Positions 1 to 13,148 of a stretch of DNA of 64,000 nucleotides are shown one piece after another. Position 1 is the stretch's first letter, and every line of letters starts with the position of its first letter. The translations under genes were made by a program, and so were the position numbers. The notes below the pieces were generated by a model that worked only from the letters and a program-made list of their open reading frames with translations, ran no database searches and was not told the origin of the DNA. Origin of the DNA: Antedon bifida (taxonomy: Eukaryota > Echinodermata > Crinoidea > Comatulida > Antedonidae); assembly GCA_963402885.1 (NCBI GenBank), contig OY727100.1, positions 13,175,395-13,239,394 on the forward strand, read 5' to 3'.

Positions 1-388
1 TAAGTTGCGTAGGCGGTGTTATTAAGGAAAGGTAGGGCCCGGTATAATGTCTGACCGGTTGAAAAACATATTTGTTCAATACTAAAGCCACTACATAATG
101 TGTATATTACTATTTACAAATACAAATTGTTGATTATAAAATGCAGCTATGTGTATATATCTTTATTTTAATAAACGTATTCAGATCATTCCTATATACA
201 CACCCCCGGCGTTACATAGACATGTCCGTAAACATTTCGCCAAAACAAAAATGGTAGTGTAATAAGTCAATCTGTCTATATTACATTTTGGACACTCTAA
301 TTAACGGAACACCTTGTTTGGTCCCGAAGGTGTCCCTGTAAGAGGAGTTCTCTTTTTATATACATAAACTTGTTTTCATTATTTTAAG

Positions 389-1272
389 GGATGATGATCT
401 ACCCTACACAGAAGCATTCACAAGCGAGATCGTTCCGTATGGAATCAAAGCGAGTGAATTTGAACCAGACAATGTACATTTTAAACAACATTTTAATCAG
501 AAAGATCTCATGAATGAAAAAGTGTAAGTGTTGGTCATTGATAAAATGATGTTCTTACTCGTTTCAACAAATAAAAATATATCTAAAACCAATACCATTT
601 GTTACAAATTATTACCAGATATACCAACACCATCGTCAATGATTATAATATTACCAGCACCATCCGCACTGACTGATATCCACCAATAACCCCAGCATAG
701 ACAATCGTATACAAACACAATATTGTCACCAACTTTAACATCTTCACTAATATCGTCATCACCAATACAAATACAACATCGTCACACACATCTCTATCGT
801 TGCCTAATTAATAAGTATCACAAAAACAGTTCATTGTATTCATAGGGATGCATGGACAAATTTAGCAGAGGAGGCAAAGACACATATGAAACGCAAACAA
901 AAAGACAGTGTAAGCAAGCACGACATTAACAAAGAAGAAAATGATTTAGAAGAAGCCGCAAATAAAGTTGAAATAGACATTACAGACACGGAGGAATCAA
1001 ACGTTGCAATAGCTAAAAGCACAGTTGCAAATCGACAAGATGAATCGTGTATGTCCCGTTTATGTTGCGCTGATTTTAAACACGATGACGGTGTTAAATG
1101 TTGCAAGGTACAAACGGGACTCCCACTACCATATTTCATTGTGATATTAATATTAGGTCTTCTTATATTTCCAGTGACGTTTTTCATTGCCTTTGTATTT
1201 TTTGTAATTTGCTGCCCTACTCTGAAATTGGTCAAGGCTTGTCGGAGTAAAGACACTCAGTCTCGACGTTAA
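389..1272 (+). CDS. C-terminal part of an unrecognised single-pass membrane protein (two exons)
   Basis: Two exons are visible, 389-523 and 846-1272, joined across a GTAAGT donor and a CATAG acceptor; both incoming junctions need one base to complete a codon and the frame stays open to the TAA at 1270-1272. The upstream part of the gene lies outside the window. The visible ~186 residues begin with an acidic stretch (DDDLPYTEAF), continue through a charged, probably disordered segment rich in Lys, Glu and Asp, then a Cys-rich patch (SRLCCADF, VKCCKV), one strongly hydrophobic segment of about 30 residues (LPLPYFIVILILGLLIF onward) and a short basic tail. Paired cysteines next to the membrane segment could be palmitoylated, which is inference. 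I do not recognise the family. The gene converges tail-to-tail on the P450, with about 370 bases between the two stop codons. Confidence 0.6.
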
Positions 1273-1639
1273 GTCATTATTTAGTCTATTTATAATAGTA
1301 AAATACGAAACATTGAACACTTAAAAAGTATTCTTTGTGAATATTTTTTAAAAAATTAGCTTGCCGATTACAAAAATATAATACAGTATATAAGTTGGAC
1401 AAGCTCAGTTGTAAATAGTGTACGAAGTGCAGTACAGTATAACACTATTAGGAATGTATAAAGTTACAAACATACAGTGAATAAGTTGCAACTTGTGCGA
1501 AAATTAGGTAGGAACAGTGTTGCATATTTACGATATATTTATACGATAAAATATTCTACTGTTCTAAGAGTTGAATAGTCGGTAGCTGTCCCTACTCTCA
1601 CTCCATACCATCAATCTATCGCATATTAGGTAATAGTAT

Positions 1640-4600
1640 TTAACGATCTTCGAGGCCAATTGGTAGAAGTTCTCCGGGTGCTAACAGTCCCCTCAAAACC
1701 GGCTTCACTTTGTCATTTGGTTTGCCCAGGTAAGTTATCTTAAATTGTTGTGTTATCTGTAAAACAAAGAATAATTATTTACCATATTGGAATAAGTTCA
1801 TTCCTATACTTCAAGTTATGCTATGATTTAATATTGACAATACTATATTGTGGTCACCAAACAATCGTTTACTTATACTTCTTGCTTCATTGTTTTGAAT
1901 AACTTGACGTTGGTAGGCCCTTACCAACAGACTTCGACGAGTAATAAACACTTGTTGTGTACTGTAGTGTATACGTAATACAGTAATGACGTTAAGCGGT
2001 AACTAGTTCTATAGCGAGTTAAGCCTCAACATGTCATTTATATATATATATACAAATATTTTAACTTTAATTTATCCCAGCATCAACATTTTCCGACATG
2101 CTTATAAAGTGTTTAAGTAAAATGAAAAGTTTACCCGAATTAATGCTAGGTGGAGTTCCAGCTCGGCAACACGCCTGCCAATACACATTCTGGTGCCAAA
2201 TCCAAATGGTACCGAAGCAAACGTTGACGCTTTCGTACCCTCACCTCTTTTCCAGCGGTCTGGTATAAATCTGTCAGGTTCTGGAAATATTTTCTCATCG
2301 TGACCAAGTACATATTGTAACGAACCAATGATAGTCTACAAACGCAAAGTACAGTAGATGTAATAGCATCCATTAGGGTAATCTTTATTGTGTTTTCAAC
2401 AACATGTATAAACATTTGTTGCTGGTTTCCATCAGTTCATGCGTGTAACTTTTGGTGTCAATACGAGTTCAGGTTTAGGGATTATAAATAGTAACTTCCA
2501 GCACCTAATTACAATTGCGGCCCACAGATACTTTTCAAACAACACACTACAGGTAACCGGAAAGCACTAATAAAATAGTGTACTGTATTGTTACCATATT
2601 GGTCCTATACAAGGACCAAACAAATTGTCCTAAGAAAATGTCTAGATAAATTCAATGATTATGAAAATATCAAGAGTAAGTTAAGAGAAAATTGTAATAA
2701 ATGAACACATTAATAATAAAATGATTTAATCTTTTGCTAAACATTTAACAGATCTTTTATTGCGGAATCTCTGGTCCATAGAAAGTAAAAATTACATAGT
2801 AAATTAAATAAAATAAACAAGACTAATTACTACTACTCAGGATGACATTCCACCTTATTATAATTATTATTTTGCTATATTTTGTTGGATATAGTAGATG
2901 TATCACGATAATAATGAAATAAAATACAAAACAAATTATGTAAAGTCTAAAAAATTAATATATTCTGATTCGTTGTTATTATAATAATAGTGCGTAATAA
3001 TAACAAATATGATAAGCTAAATATAGAAATACCAGACATGTCAGCATACAAGGAGACTTATAGAAAACACTGGTGTATGGAAAATCATCCCACTTGGTAA
3101 GCAAGCATAAAGCAGACACAAATGTATTGTATTGACCAATTTTGCTACCAGACCGAACTTCACAGAACAATAGTATGCTCACAAGCAGGTATAATAATTT
3201 ATACCTCCATCACAATAGCAACACCCAATTATAATGCGTGTATTGTGTATTTTGTGATTTTACTTTTTTTTTCTATAGGCCTACTTGTTGAGTCTATGCA
3301 TACTTAGTAACAAGATAAACAAAACGTATATAAACTATCATTTTTTCAAAGATAATAATATTTAAGAACAAGACAGTCTATTAATTAATGGAATTAACAG
3401 TAACACGAATTGTAAAAATGTTTGTTATTTTATCAAATTATATTTATATTTTTATATATTTTTTTGTTCTATTATCAGGAACCCGTGTAAGAACAACGTT
3501 TTTATGGTGTACGAGCTTTTATAGTTTTTATACAATTGTATAATATATTTTCGTGAATAATAGAGATTTTGATTGATATTTAAATAGAACTTACGTTCTT
3601 TGGAATTTCGTAGCCACCAATAACAACATCATCTTCGAAAATTCTATTATTAGCACTAACAACTGGATACATTCTAAGAAAAAAGACATTTCGGAAGTTA
3701 TCAACAACGTCGAATTGCTTTATGTACACAATGTGGAGGTTGTATACATGTCGGAAATGTGGATTACATGTACAATGATAGTCTTTAACAATCAATTTGC
3801 TTACGTTTGTTCGTAGTAAGCGAGAAAACCTGTAACGGATATTCACACCCCAGTGGCTAGAACTAGCTAAACAATTATGAGTTTTACTTGGAAGAAGCAT
3901 GTACTGTATGAAAATAATTTCCATCATGCTTGGAAGTTAATCGGATGATCGCACACTCGTATGTTACGTTACAACAGGTTATTACAAAGTGCGTCAACTT
4001 TATTACAAAGGGCGACGGTTTGTGGAGCCGTGAAATGTGCAAAAAGTCACATTTGTGCAAACAACAACATTTGTGCAAACATTTTACCTTCAAATGTGCA
4101 AACAACCACATTTGTGCAAACATTTTACCTTCAAATGTGCAAATCTGTTAAAATTCATTAACCGCAAATGTGCAAACATCTTGCCGTTAAATGTAAAAAC
4201 GGTCAGTTTTGACGTTAAATGTGCAAAAGGTATTCTACAAATGTGCAAATCATTTATTCAGTCAAATTCCTATTACATTTTATATTTTTGGTTCGTAGGT
4301 CTTTCAGAGTAGAAATAACAATAGGAAAAAGAGTATAATAAATTTAAAATGCTCAATATCATAATAACTAATTATACTGTTGTATTTTATTATGATCAAA
4401 GGCTTTAACCCGTCTAAGTAAAATTCAAGTCGACCCTAAGTCAACTCGCCCACAAGTCAACTCGCCCTGAAGTCAACTCGGCCTCGCGTTAACTAGGCCA
4501 CCTTAAAGTATGAAACGCAAAATGTGCAAATGAATGGGACAAAATAAGTCTAATGAACAGAAGAAAATAATAAAAACGAAGTACGCATGTTATAGGGATG

Positions 4601-7600
4601 AATATTAGAATGAATGTGAATGTAGTTGACCGATTAGTTTTTGGCCGAGTTGACTTGGGGCCGACTTGAATTTAGCCGAGGCGATTTAGAGCCTTTGATT
4701 ATAATAAAATACAACAGTATAATTAGTTATGATATTGAACATTTTAAATTTATTATACTCTTTTTCCTATTGTTATTTCTACTCTGAAAGACCTACGAAC
4801 CAAAAATATAAAATGGAATAGGAGTTTGGTTGAAGAAATGCTTTGCACATTTGTAGAATACCTTTTGCACATTTAACGTCAAAACTGATCGTTTTTACAT
4901 TTAACGGCGTGATGTTTGCACATTTGCGGGTTATGAATTTTAACAGATTTGCACATTTAAAGGTAAAATGTTTGCACAAATGTGGTTGTTTGCACATTTG
5001 AAGGTAAAATGTTTACACAAATGTGGTTGTTTGCACAAATGTTACTTTTTGCACATTTCACGGCTCCACACGGTTATTACAATACAATATGCGACAACTG
5101 TATTACCATGGACCTATAATTTATATTAGGTCCATTGTATTACCATGGAGAAATAAGTTACTTCTAACTTATTTCTCCATGGTATTACAGAGAGCGACAG
5201 GATATTACAAAGTGCGACAACTTTATTAGAAAGATAAATAATCTCCATGGTATAAAACAACATCATAATAGTACAGTATAAACAAGTTGTTGCATTCAAA
5301 ACAAGCAATCGGAAATAGATCAAAGAAATAGATAAGCCGATATCCTTAATACAAATGGTATACCACTAACCTTAACGTCTCTTTAATGATGTTTTTGACA
5401 ATTGGTAAATTATTTATGTCTTTAGCAGATGCAATGTGATGACGTCCAATTGCTGACGTCACTTCATCATGTAATTGCTCCTGTATATCCAGGTTCCTAC
5501 TCAACTCATACATTGCCCAGGCTAACGTATTCGATGTCTGTATTTTAAAGAAAACAATAAATATGAATAACCAAAAAGTAAGTAAACATATTTTCCATAG
5601 GCCTACATTCTGTTCTTTAAAATACGGTACGTTTATACGTATTTCGTAAAAAATTGTATTTAAATAATAATGACACTATATAATAACAATGATACTATAC
5701 GGAATTATTATTATTATTATTATCATTGGCCAAAGATGAGGACACTTATCTCACTGAGATCTTGAAATATAACAAAAGGCTTGATTTGTTTGTTTGTTTT
5801 TTTTTAAGAAGAAAACAATCATCAGGAAAATTGCAAAAATGTCCATGAAAACGTCACATACACACAAAGTTTGACATAAACTGAACAAGCCGTCAAATTG
5901 TGAATCAATCTACAGTACGTGCATGGTAGACATATTCATGGACCAATCCTGAAATGCCTAAGCCAATTTTGGCCTAATGCTCTTGGAATATGGTAAAAAT
6001 TGAAAAAAATATTACTACATATTACCGTGTCAACACCGGCGAGTAAAAGTTCACACATATTTGCATATATTTCTTGATCCGTCATCTTATCACTTGCTAG
6101 AATTCGAGTGATTAGACCTTTCGTCTGCGAAATTTCTTCTTCAGAGAGGTTTTTGAGGTATTCCACTCTCTTATCCATCGTTTCTTTTGCTGAAGCAACA
6201 CACGTACGTATTATAATTACTACTGATTTATTTCTTAAGATATTATTCGTAATATAATTGTTTTCGTTCTAAAATGTCATCAATAATTATTATCAAAAAT
6301 CTTTCACATAGGGACTTGTGATCGTAGTAGTGATAATCGTCATCATCATCATCCATCATCACAATTCATCATCAATCATCATCATCGCATTCATAATTCA
6401 TCATCGTCATCATTCATCATCGTCGTCATCATTCATCATCGTCATCATCCATCATCATCATCCATCCACTATCGTTCGTAATCCGTCATCCATCATCCTC
6501 TATCATCTATCAACATCAACGTCATCGTCAATAACCATTATCAGTGATTTTGATTCAACATCATCATCATCTTTACAAGGTATAACATTAGCACAGCGCA
6601 TCCAATCATATATCTCACCATATTTAAATATGTAGTCCCACGCTTCAACGTGTGTCCTCCATGGTTTCAGATTGTACTTCCGAAATAATTTTGGTGAAGC
6701 AACGAACATGATCTGACCAGAATCAAACATCTTATGAACAGATTTGATGAACTGTTGTGGTTCATCAGCTATCTGATTCTCCAAACAGCCCATCCGGGTC
6801 TCGAATAGTATCATAAATACAGCTTTGATAAAAATTAAATATTTATTTATTTTTTATTCAGGCCTCTACAGTACTACAAAGACTGTTCTACAAACGAGCC
6901 ATGGGTTAAGTATTAAAATATAATGGAAATAATAATAGTTTGTAGAACATTTACTTTAACACAAAAAAAGAAAATGGAGGAGTAAAATCATTGGACGAAT
7001 ACGAATACAAACATGAACATTGTGCAAGTTACATAATGACGTCACACATACTTTCCATTGACCACTTATAAAGCTCATTGGTCATATCTGGAATTCGGCC
7101 GTTTTCATTGGTCTTGTCACGAATGTATCGGAGTCTTGATACCATATCAGTGATGATGTCATTCACAATGCTTTGATAATTATCCACTTGTAATGGTGGA
7201 AGCAAAAGCTTGCTGATAACACGACGGATTTCATGCCAACCTTTGCCTTCTCTGGAGAAGAAACAAAAACACATATGGAAATTGTACAATGATTATCGGG
7301 TTCACAAAATCGATGGTGGTGAAGGTGAACGACGTATTATAAGCTGCATCGCCATCTCCATCGGGCGTGGTGGTGTTCGATTATGCGACGACCTAAGCGA
7401 GGACATATGACGTCATTTATGGAGGTACTTCGAATACGTTTGGTGGAAATTGTGTCCAAATAAAATGGTGGGTTTTTTCCTAGGTTCAAATCACGTGACG
7501 ATCTTGGATTATGTTATCACATACGCGCACATTATTTGACGCTTTGGGACGGTCCTCGCGAAAAAAACGATTTTACAGAGTTGGACGACGACTGGGACAT

Positions 7601-9193
7601 GACGTAATTCATAATCCAAGGTCCTTGATCATCGAAAATTGAAAGCTTCGTAGGATCATGGACCTATAAATTAGAATGTATAGGTCCATGGTAGGATGAT
7701 GATAGACGACGTTGTTGTAACATAAATATAACCAATCTCCCGCCTCACAATATACCGGTACTCCTCAATGCCACCGTCACACAATCATCATAAACACATG
7801 GGGATAAGACTAATTATGCAGAATTCAATAAAAAACATGAATATTATAATATACTATTACTAAAACTGGGATGAGGGTTCAGTGTTTTTATCGGAAATAT
7901 TTAACCAAATATGTGTCGTTCAGCAATGATGATTCTTTGAATAAAAGTAATGATCATTCTTTGAATAAACACTAACATTACGAAAGTCACTTCCTACTAA
8001 GAATACTTAACTCATAAAAGGAACGATCTGCTCATGACCCATGAACTAGTAATCTACCGGCCTAGAAGACTAAACTGTAAACAGATGTAGGCGCATTAAA
8101 TCTAGATGAAGCCAACTACTTTTCGATATTTGTTATGTAAAACGGCAGCGGGTGTTGAAAGGAGGAAGGGGGATGGTACTCCAAATGGGAGAGAAATTAG
8201 GCTTACCACATTGTTTTGAAAGAAATGATTTATATATAATATAATCAAAGAAGAGAATAATATAATAACTAGGTATGTAACAAACGTTTGATTAAAAAAA
8301 TTTATCCAAATCTTACAATGTAATAAGAGCATTTTCCTTATTCCTGTATTCCCTGTATTCTTTCCAAGGTTTCATGTCGATTCTTTTAGGGTACTTGTTC
8401 TCGTTCCTGTACATAGCTTCGATCAATTCTGGGTCGGCTAGGTTCACAATGCGCAGTGTGCCGATATTCTCCTTCCAGATCGGCCCATATTTCCGAGTTA
8501 AATCTATCTATAATAAAAATGAATACACTACAAAAAGTCCTTTCATTCTTTTAATTCTAATAATAATTACTGGAAACCTTTGGAATCAAATCCACCTAAT
8601 ATTACTGGCTAAGATATTAGATTATTGTGGGGATGAACTTATAGCACACCTGTACAACGCGATCATTTATTCATATCTTTATATCATATTTATTTTTCTT
8701 ATTAAGCAATTTTTAATTGTGTAATATGCACCCGACAATAAAAGGTTTGATTCTCGTTATTAGATTATTTGTTTTAACTTTTAAATTTGTTTTAATCAAT
8801 GCTCGGCAAATTTCAATTTTGTAAGCACAAATTTCCCTAATCGTTAATTTTAATCATTTTCATTAGTTTTTAATAGATTTTCTATGATCTTACTATAGTA
8901 GGCCCTACTGGTAATAATACCATATGGGTATCAGTGGGCTAGTATATCCAAAATACGAAACTCACCTGGTTCATAAATATGTTGCCAAGGCCTCCGTTCA
9001 GCAAATAATATGGAAGAGTTCCCAGGAAAGGCCAGCCTTTTGGACCCGGAATTTGTTCATAGCTTTGTACATTAGTATCGACATTTAATTTCCCGTTCAC
9101 TCTACCTTGTTCAACTAAAACATTTGTCGAATTACAGCAGTAAATCACCGAGTGTATTTTTCGCCGAGTGAGGAATGCCCGACGCGTTGCCAT
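1640..9193 (-). CDS. Mitochondrial-clan cytochrome P450 (CYP10/24/27-like), complete, 9 exons
   Basis: Exons, in transcript order: 8966-9193, 8317-8507, 7052-7251, 6577-6822, 6026-6189, 5371-5537, 3595-3673, 2135-2335, 1640-1756. They sum to 1593 nt, 530 residues plus stop, and all phases agree. Seen: a basic Arg-rich N-terminus (MATRRAFLTRRK) suited to mitochondrial import; the IPGPKGWPFLG entry motif; the I-helix AGVDTTSNT at about 339-347, split by an intron after AGVDT; the K-helix KETLR ending near 399; PDRF near 445-448; and the haem loop FGFGTRMCIGRR with the ligand Cys near 476. The Arg pair after CIG and the mitochondrial-type haem loop fit the clan that takes electrons from adrenodoxin. 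Members hydroxylate sterols and secosteroids; the substrate here is unknown. Length is normal for the clan (about 500-540). No disabling change was seen. Introns hold a foldback repeat (3958-5190) and an imperfect ATC repeat. Confidence 0.9.
3958..5190. repeat. Foldback-type inverted-repeat element with nested hairpins
   Basis: Two long imperfect inverted arms, about 4020-4480 and 4640-5070, mirror each other. Both are packed with AAATGTGCAAAC-type units, and both carry the phrase AGTCAACTCG or its complement towards the centre. The outer right edge holds two hairpins: ATGGACCTA/TAGGTCCAT at 5108-5135, and a perfect 19-base stem with a 4-base loop at 5142-5183. The element sits inside a P450 intron. 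No transposase frame was seen, so it looks non-autonomous. Confidence 0.65.
6318..6500. repeat. Imperfect ATC/CAT trinucleotide repeat
   Basis: Runs of CATCATCAT interrupted by CATCC and ATTCATC units fill about 180 bases of the P450 intron between exons 4 and 5. The His/Ser/Ile-rich open frame here is a by-product of the repeat. Confidence 0.85.
7659..7692. repeat. Short hairpin ATGGACCTATA ... TATAGGTCCAT
   Basis: Inverted arms of about 11 bases around a short loop. The same arm sequence recurs at 5108-5135, so this is probably a remnant of the same small inverted-repeat family. Confidence 0.55.
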
Positions 9194-10739
9194 GTTGAAT
9201 TCCGATGTGTTTTTATTACCTTGACCAATATCAAAGCCAGTACGACAATCTCTGCTGTAGTATTCGTATACCTTGAGGAAAAACGATCAAGTTACTCTAA
9301 CATTACTGTATTTTATTACGGTATTAAACTGGCTGCGTTCCCTGCATAGGACTAATAGGCCTAGATGATTAACACAATACGGTAGTATATACGTTAACAA
9401 TACATCCTCATCTGTACGAGGCCTACTATGTGTTGTCAATTTAAGTATCGTCTTACCGTCCTGGTTCAATGACCTCTCGGTTGCACAGTTATAATCCACA
9501 TGAGGTGCTTTTTTTTAGTTCCGTCCGTTGTAAAATATTATTAAAATATTCGTTTCTAGGAAATGATATATATAATAGTTTACCTATAATATATCTATTC
9601 GTGGTTACTTCTGCTGTCTGTGCTGCTGATTTTCGTTCTTAAAATGTTTGTTTCACATAGGCCTACCTGTTCTTCAGCAGTCATAAATCGTCATATACTC
9701 AACTCGCTATAGTTTTTAGAATAAACAATAAGTACAGATATAGAATTTATAATGAAAAGTAAAAGTATACCGCGGTTTATTTAATACTAAATGCATACAC
9801 CTTTGAGAACAGAGATGATGTAACGAATGAACTAGATGTGTATTGTTGGTTGTATACTAAGTCTACCTATAACTCAAAGCTTCAGAGAGGGCAGCGTCAC
9901 ATCAGCTGGTGATAGAAGGGGTAGTCGCGATACGTTTGAAAAACAGTCCTATACTACTCGTACCTATATAATGTACAATAATGTATACTTTTAACAATGC
10001 TTTTATAACACGGAGATATTTATTACAGAAAAATAAAAACATCAAAATATATAAAACAGGAGGCAACCAAAGATTGAAAACTTCTATCTCAAATTACAAA
10101 GTTAAAAGGCAATAAAAGTTATTTAAAAAGTTTAAACTTTTTTAAAAAAACACAAAAGATTGAAAAAGAAAGTATTATGGCATTTTCATTTTTTTTTTTC
10201 ATTTATTCCACATTTATTTAGTCATCAATTACAGTACATCATAATGGCAGCTAACAGATACCATTAAACTACTTATTAAAATTGGCAAAAATTTAATAAT
10301 ATAATAAATATTTTATTTATTTTTTTTATTTATTTATTCAATTTTCTGCCATATACAATACAAAGAAGACACAACAAATATAAAAGGCAGAGAAATACCA
10401 AACAAGTGAATGAGTTCAATATCTTATCATCTCTATACTGCGGCCATTCAAAATACAACATGGTAAATAGGTAAATGGTATATAAGAATAATCAGTGGCA
10501 ATAACTGTCACCAGTACAATTACGAGCGTTATGCAATCATAGGCCCCATGTTAATTATGCCTATATGATAAGAGGTCAAATGTCATCAGATATAAACTGT
10601 ACCAATACAAATATTTGTTGATATAATATCGATATAAAAGATGGCTTATTACAAAATTACATTTCCAGTTAAAGGAATTAGGTTAAGATAAAAGAGACAG
10701 CATATTGTTATTATTGATAAGGCGTATGCCGTTAAAGCA
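9194..10739. other. Spacer between the P450 start and the first DED gene's 3' end
   Basis: This holds the presumed promoter side of the P450 and the 3' flank of DED gene 1. No frame that resembles a gene was seen. Oligo(A/T) tracts at 10180-10335, including TTTATTTATTCA, resemble the complement of a non-LTR retrotransposon or SINE tail, but no coding remnant accompanies them. Confidence 0.5.
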
Positions 10740-12704
10740 TTATTCCAATTCTGCAGCACAAGTAAGATTTAATTTCTTCAAAATATCGATAAATTCTTGT
10801 ATTTTCCTTTCTTTGATGATCTTTCTGCATTCGAAGTCATATATCATATTCCAATTATCGTTTGTATAGTCCTTGACTGGACGGTTATAATATCCATTAA
10901 TCGTCTTTCTTTCCTCTTCACCCATTCCCATTCCGAACTGCATTAGTTTCTGTCTGTATTTTGTAAATTCGGTAATTTGTATTTGTCTTACATTGGGAAA
11001 TGTTTTGAACTGTTTTCTTATGTCATTCTGTAAACCGAAATGTCCAGTTAATTTGATAGTATTATACAACATAGTGATGTCATCATGACTGACGTCACCT
11101 GATGCAACTAACTCATTTAACAAATCCATTGTAGAAGTTATGGTGCCGAGTTTGGCTTTATTTCTCACATGATCAGCAAATAACACCTTCAGCATAACCA
11201 AACAACCATGAGAGTCGTAATAAATTGAAACAATAGTTTTCAGCAATTGGAAGTCATTCTCAGACCATTCTGAAAAACAAAAGTAATTAAAATTAAAGTT
11301 CGCTTTCATAATTACTATTTAATTACAGTGATGGCACTAGTAACAATCCGTTATGCTTGAGTATTACTAATGAATGACGTAATGTATAAACGGGCATAGC
11401 AATTAGAATGATGTGTACTTGGGTGTTGATTACGTGGTCATAGAAGGTGCACAACTTCATGTAACAAGCCTAGCGGTGTGTAAATAAATTTACGAATGTA
11501 TTTTAGCTGATTGTCGTCGTTTTATACTTTGAAGAGTATTATTGGCCGATTAGCAATTTTGTTCACGTATAAATTTGGGTGATTGCTTTGGAAATGAAAA
11601 CCTGCCAAGTGTGGATATTTTGTAGGCCTAAACTTTTTATGAGAAGTGTTATGAATATTTAGATCTCTAAATTGTCAATAAACAAACTTTAGTATGTATA
11701 TGCAATATTAGGCATCGTAAGATTTCAGTGGTCAGATTCTTACTTGGTGCTTCTGACGTTCCTTGTGTTGAATGTGCAGCTACTCCTGTGCTGGTGGCAG
11801 CAACAGGTGGTTGTTGAGGCATTGGTGTTGATACTTCGTTGGATGAGTTCACAGGCACACATCGCTTTCCTTGGTTCAATGGCGTTGTTGGATCATCATC
11901 TGCAGATAGAGAAGCTAGCAAAAAAGACAAAAGAAGCTTAAATAAAGTATATACTGTAGTCCAAAATGTCCCTGAATTATGATTGAATTCTTTCAGAAAT
12001 ACAAAGCATGTAAACTATTTACAGTTATAATTATACAAATAGTAAAAGTAATAAAAATGAATAAACGAACATACTAACGAATACAAAAACTGAATTAAAA
12101 TCGCTGTCGAGTTGGACAATATTATATCAATATTATAACGACATTAAAGATATTAATATAGAAAAATCTGTGAAAATATCAATGTGAAATATGCCCTACC
12201 TAGTAACATATTTTTTGCCATCTGATTAATAAGGTTCGCAAAAGTAGTACATTTTTCTTTGGAATTATCTAAGCGGCCTGCCTTCTCGAGATAGAACACA
12301 GTATCCCATTTGTTCAACCCCAGGGCCCTAATGTTGTAGTAGCCAATGACTTGAGTTAAGTCTTTGGCTCCAACATTCCTGAGCGCTTTAAACAGTGCTT
12401 TGCGATATGCTGTCAATCTTGTGCCATCTGTGTCACTACATTGGACAGACGTTTTGTATTCACTGATACGAAGTTTAACAGCCTTCTGTGAGGTAACCTC
12501 AGCAACGTCCCACAAAAGAGCCACATCATTGGTTGAAATATAGTCACTATCACTAAGTTCATTGAATAGCTCAAGACCCGTGGTACTCTTGTCAAGACAT
12601 TCAATCGGTACGTGATCGTGCAGAAGCAATCTTAGCCATTGGTATCTCTCACCGAGATATTGTTCACTGATGTCTGTCAACAATTGTTGAAACTTATTTG
12701 CCAT
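10740..12704 (-). CDS. Four-DED protein, DED gene 1 (most diverged of the cluster)
   Basis: Exons 12200-12704 (A), 11744-11899 (linker) and 10740-11269 (B) sum to 1191 nt, 396 residues plus stop. The A exon begins MANKFQQLLTD; a TTTACAG acceptor lies just before the ATG, so a non-coding exon probably lies further upstream. Residues 1-85 and 95-168 are two DED-like helical bundles (LRLLLHDHVPIE, LELFNEL, then LTAYRKALFKAL and KWDTVFYLEK). The linker is Thr/Pro/Gln-rich (52 codons, DDDPTTPLNQG onward), longer than in the sister genes. The B exon gives two more bundles (DFQLLKTIVS, VMLKVLFADHV, DLLNELV; then YRQKLMQFG and WNMIYDFECRKII). Family knowledge: DEDs bind one another and build caspase-8/FADD-type filaments. 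No catalytic domain is present. The A exon is the least like the others. I could not identify the shared promoter module upstream. Confidence 0.8.
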
Positions 12705-12721
12705 TACGACCCTGTAAAATA

Positions 12722-13148
12722 AAGTAGCTTATTTATTCGAATAAATGCCCCGCTTTGAATAAACGACTTCCCCGAATAAACGCCCTCATAATATAGCATC
12801 ATTTTGAATAAACGCCTCCCTCTCGAATAAACGCCCCACCACATGCATATTATTTACACAGTATTGTATTGCAACATATTTCTATTTGTAGTAGAATTCA
12901 TTGATTGACATGACCTAAAATTTATCAAACATTTTGATACAATTTTTACTGAATTTTATCACTTCTCGATATTGATTGTGTTGTATTTTTTTCAAATCTA
13001 TGGGGTATTTATTTGATTATACATGTTATTATATTACACCCAAAAAAATAAACTCCCCGAATAAACGCCTCCCTCGAATAAACGTCCCCCGAAAAACCCT
13101 CCTGAACAATAAACGCCCCGGAGCGTTTATCCGAATAAACACGGTATT
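12722..13148. repeat. Interspersed repeat built of GAATAAACGCCCC-like units
   Basis: Multiple degenerate copies of CGAATAAACGCC occur in two groups (12735-12840 and 13050-13148) around an AT-rich core. The right end carries the reverse-complement phrase CGTTTATCCGAATAAACAC. This looks like a non-autonomous inverted-repeat element in the upstream spacer of DED gene 1. No coding capacity was seen. Confidence 0.6.

Noticed and set aside
6318-6635. Open frame of 105 codons rich in His, Ser and Ile on the + strand
   Set aside because: It is the translation of an imperfect ATC microsatellite inside a P450 intron.
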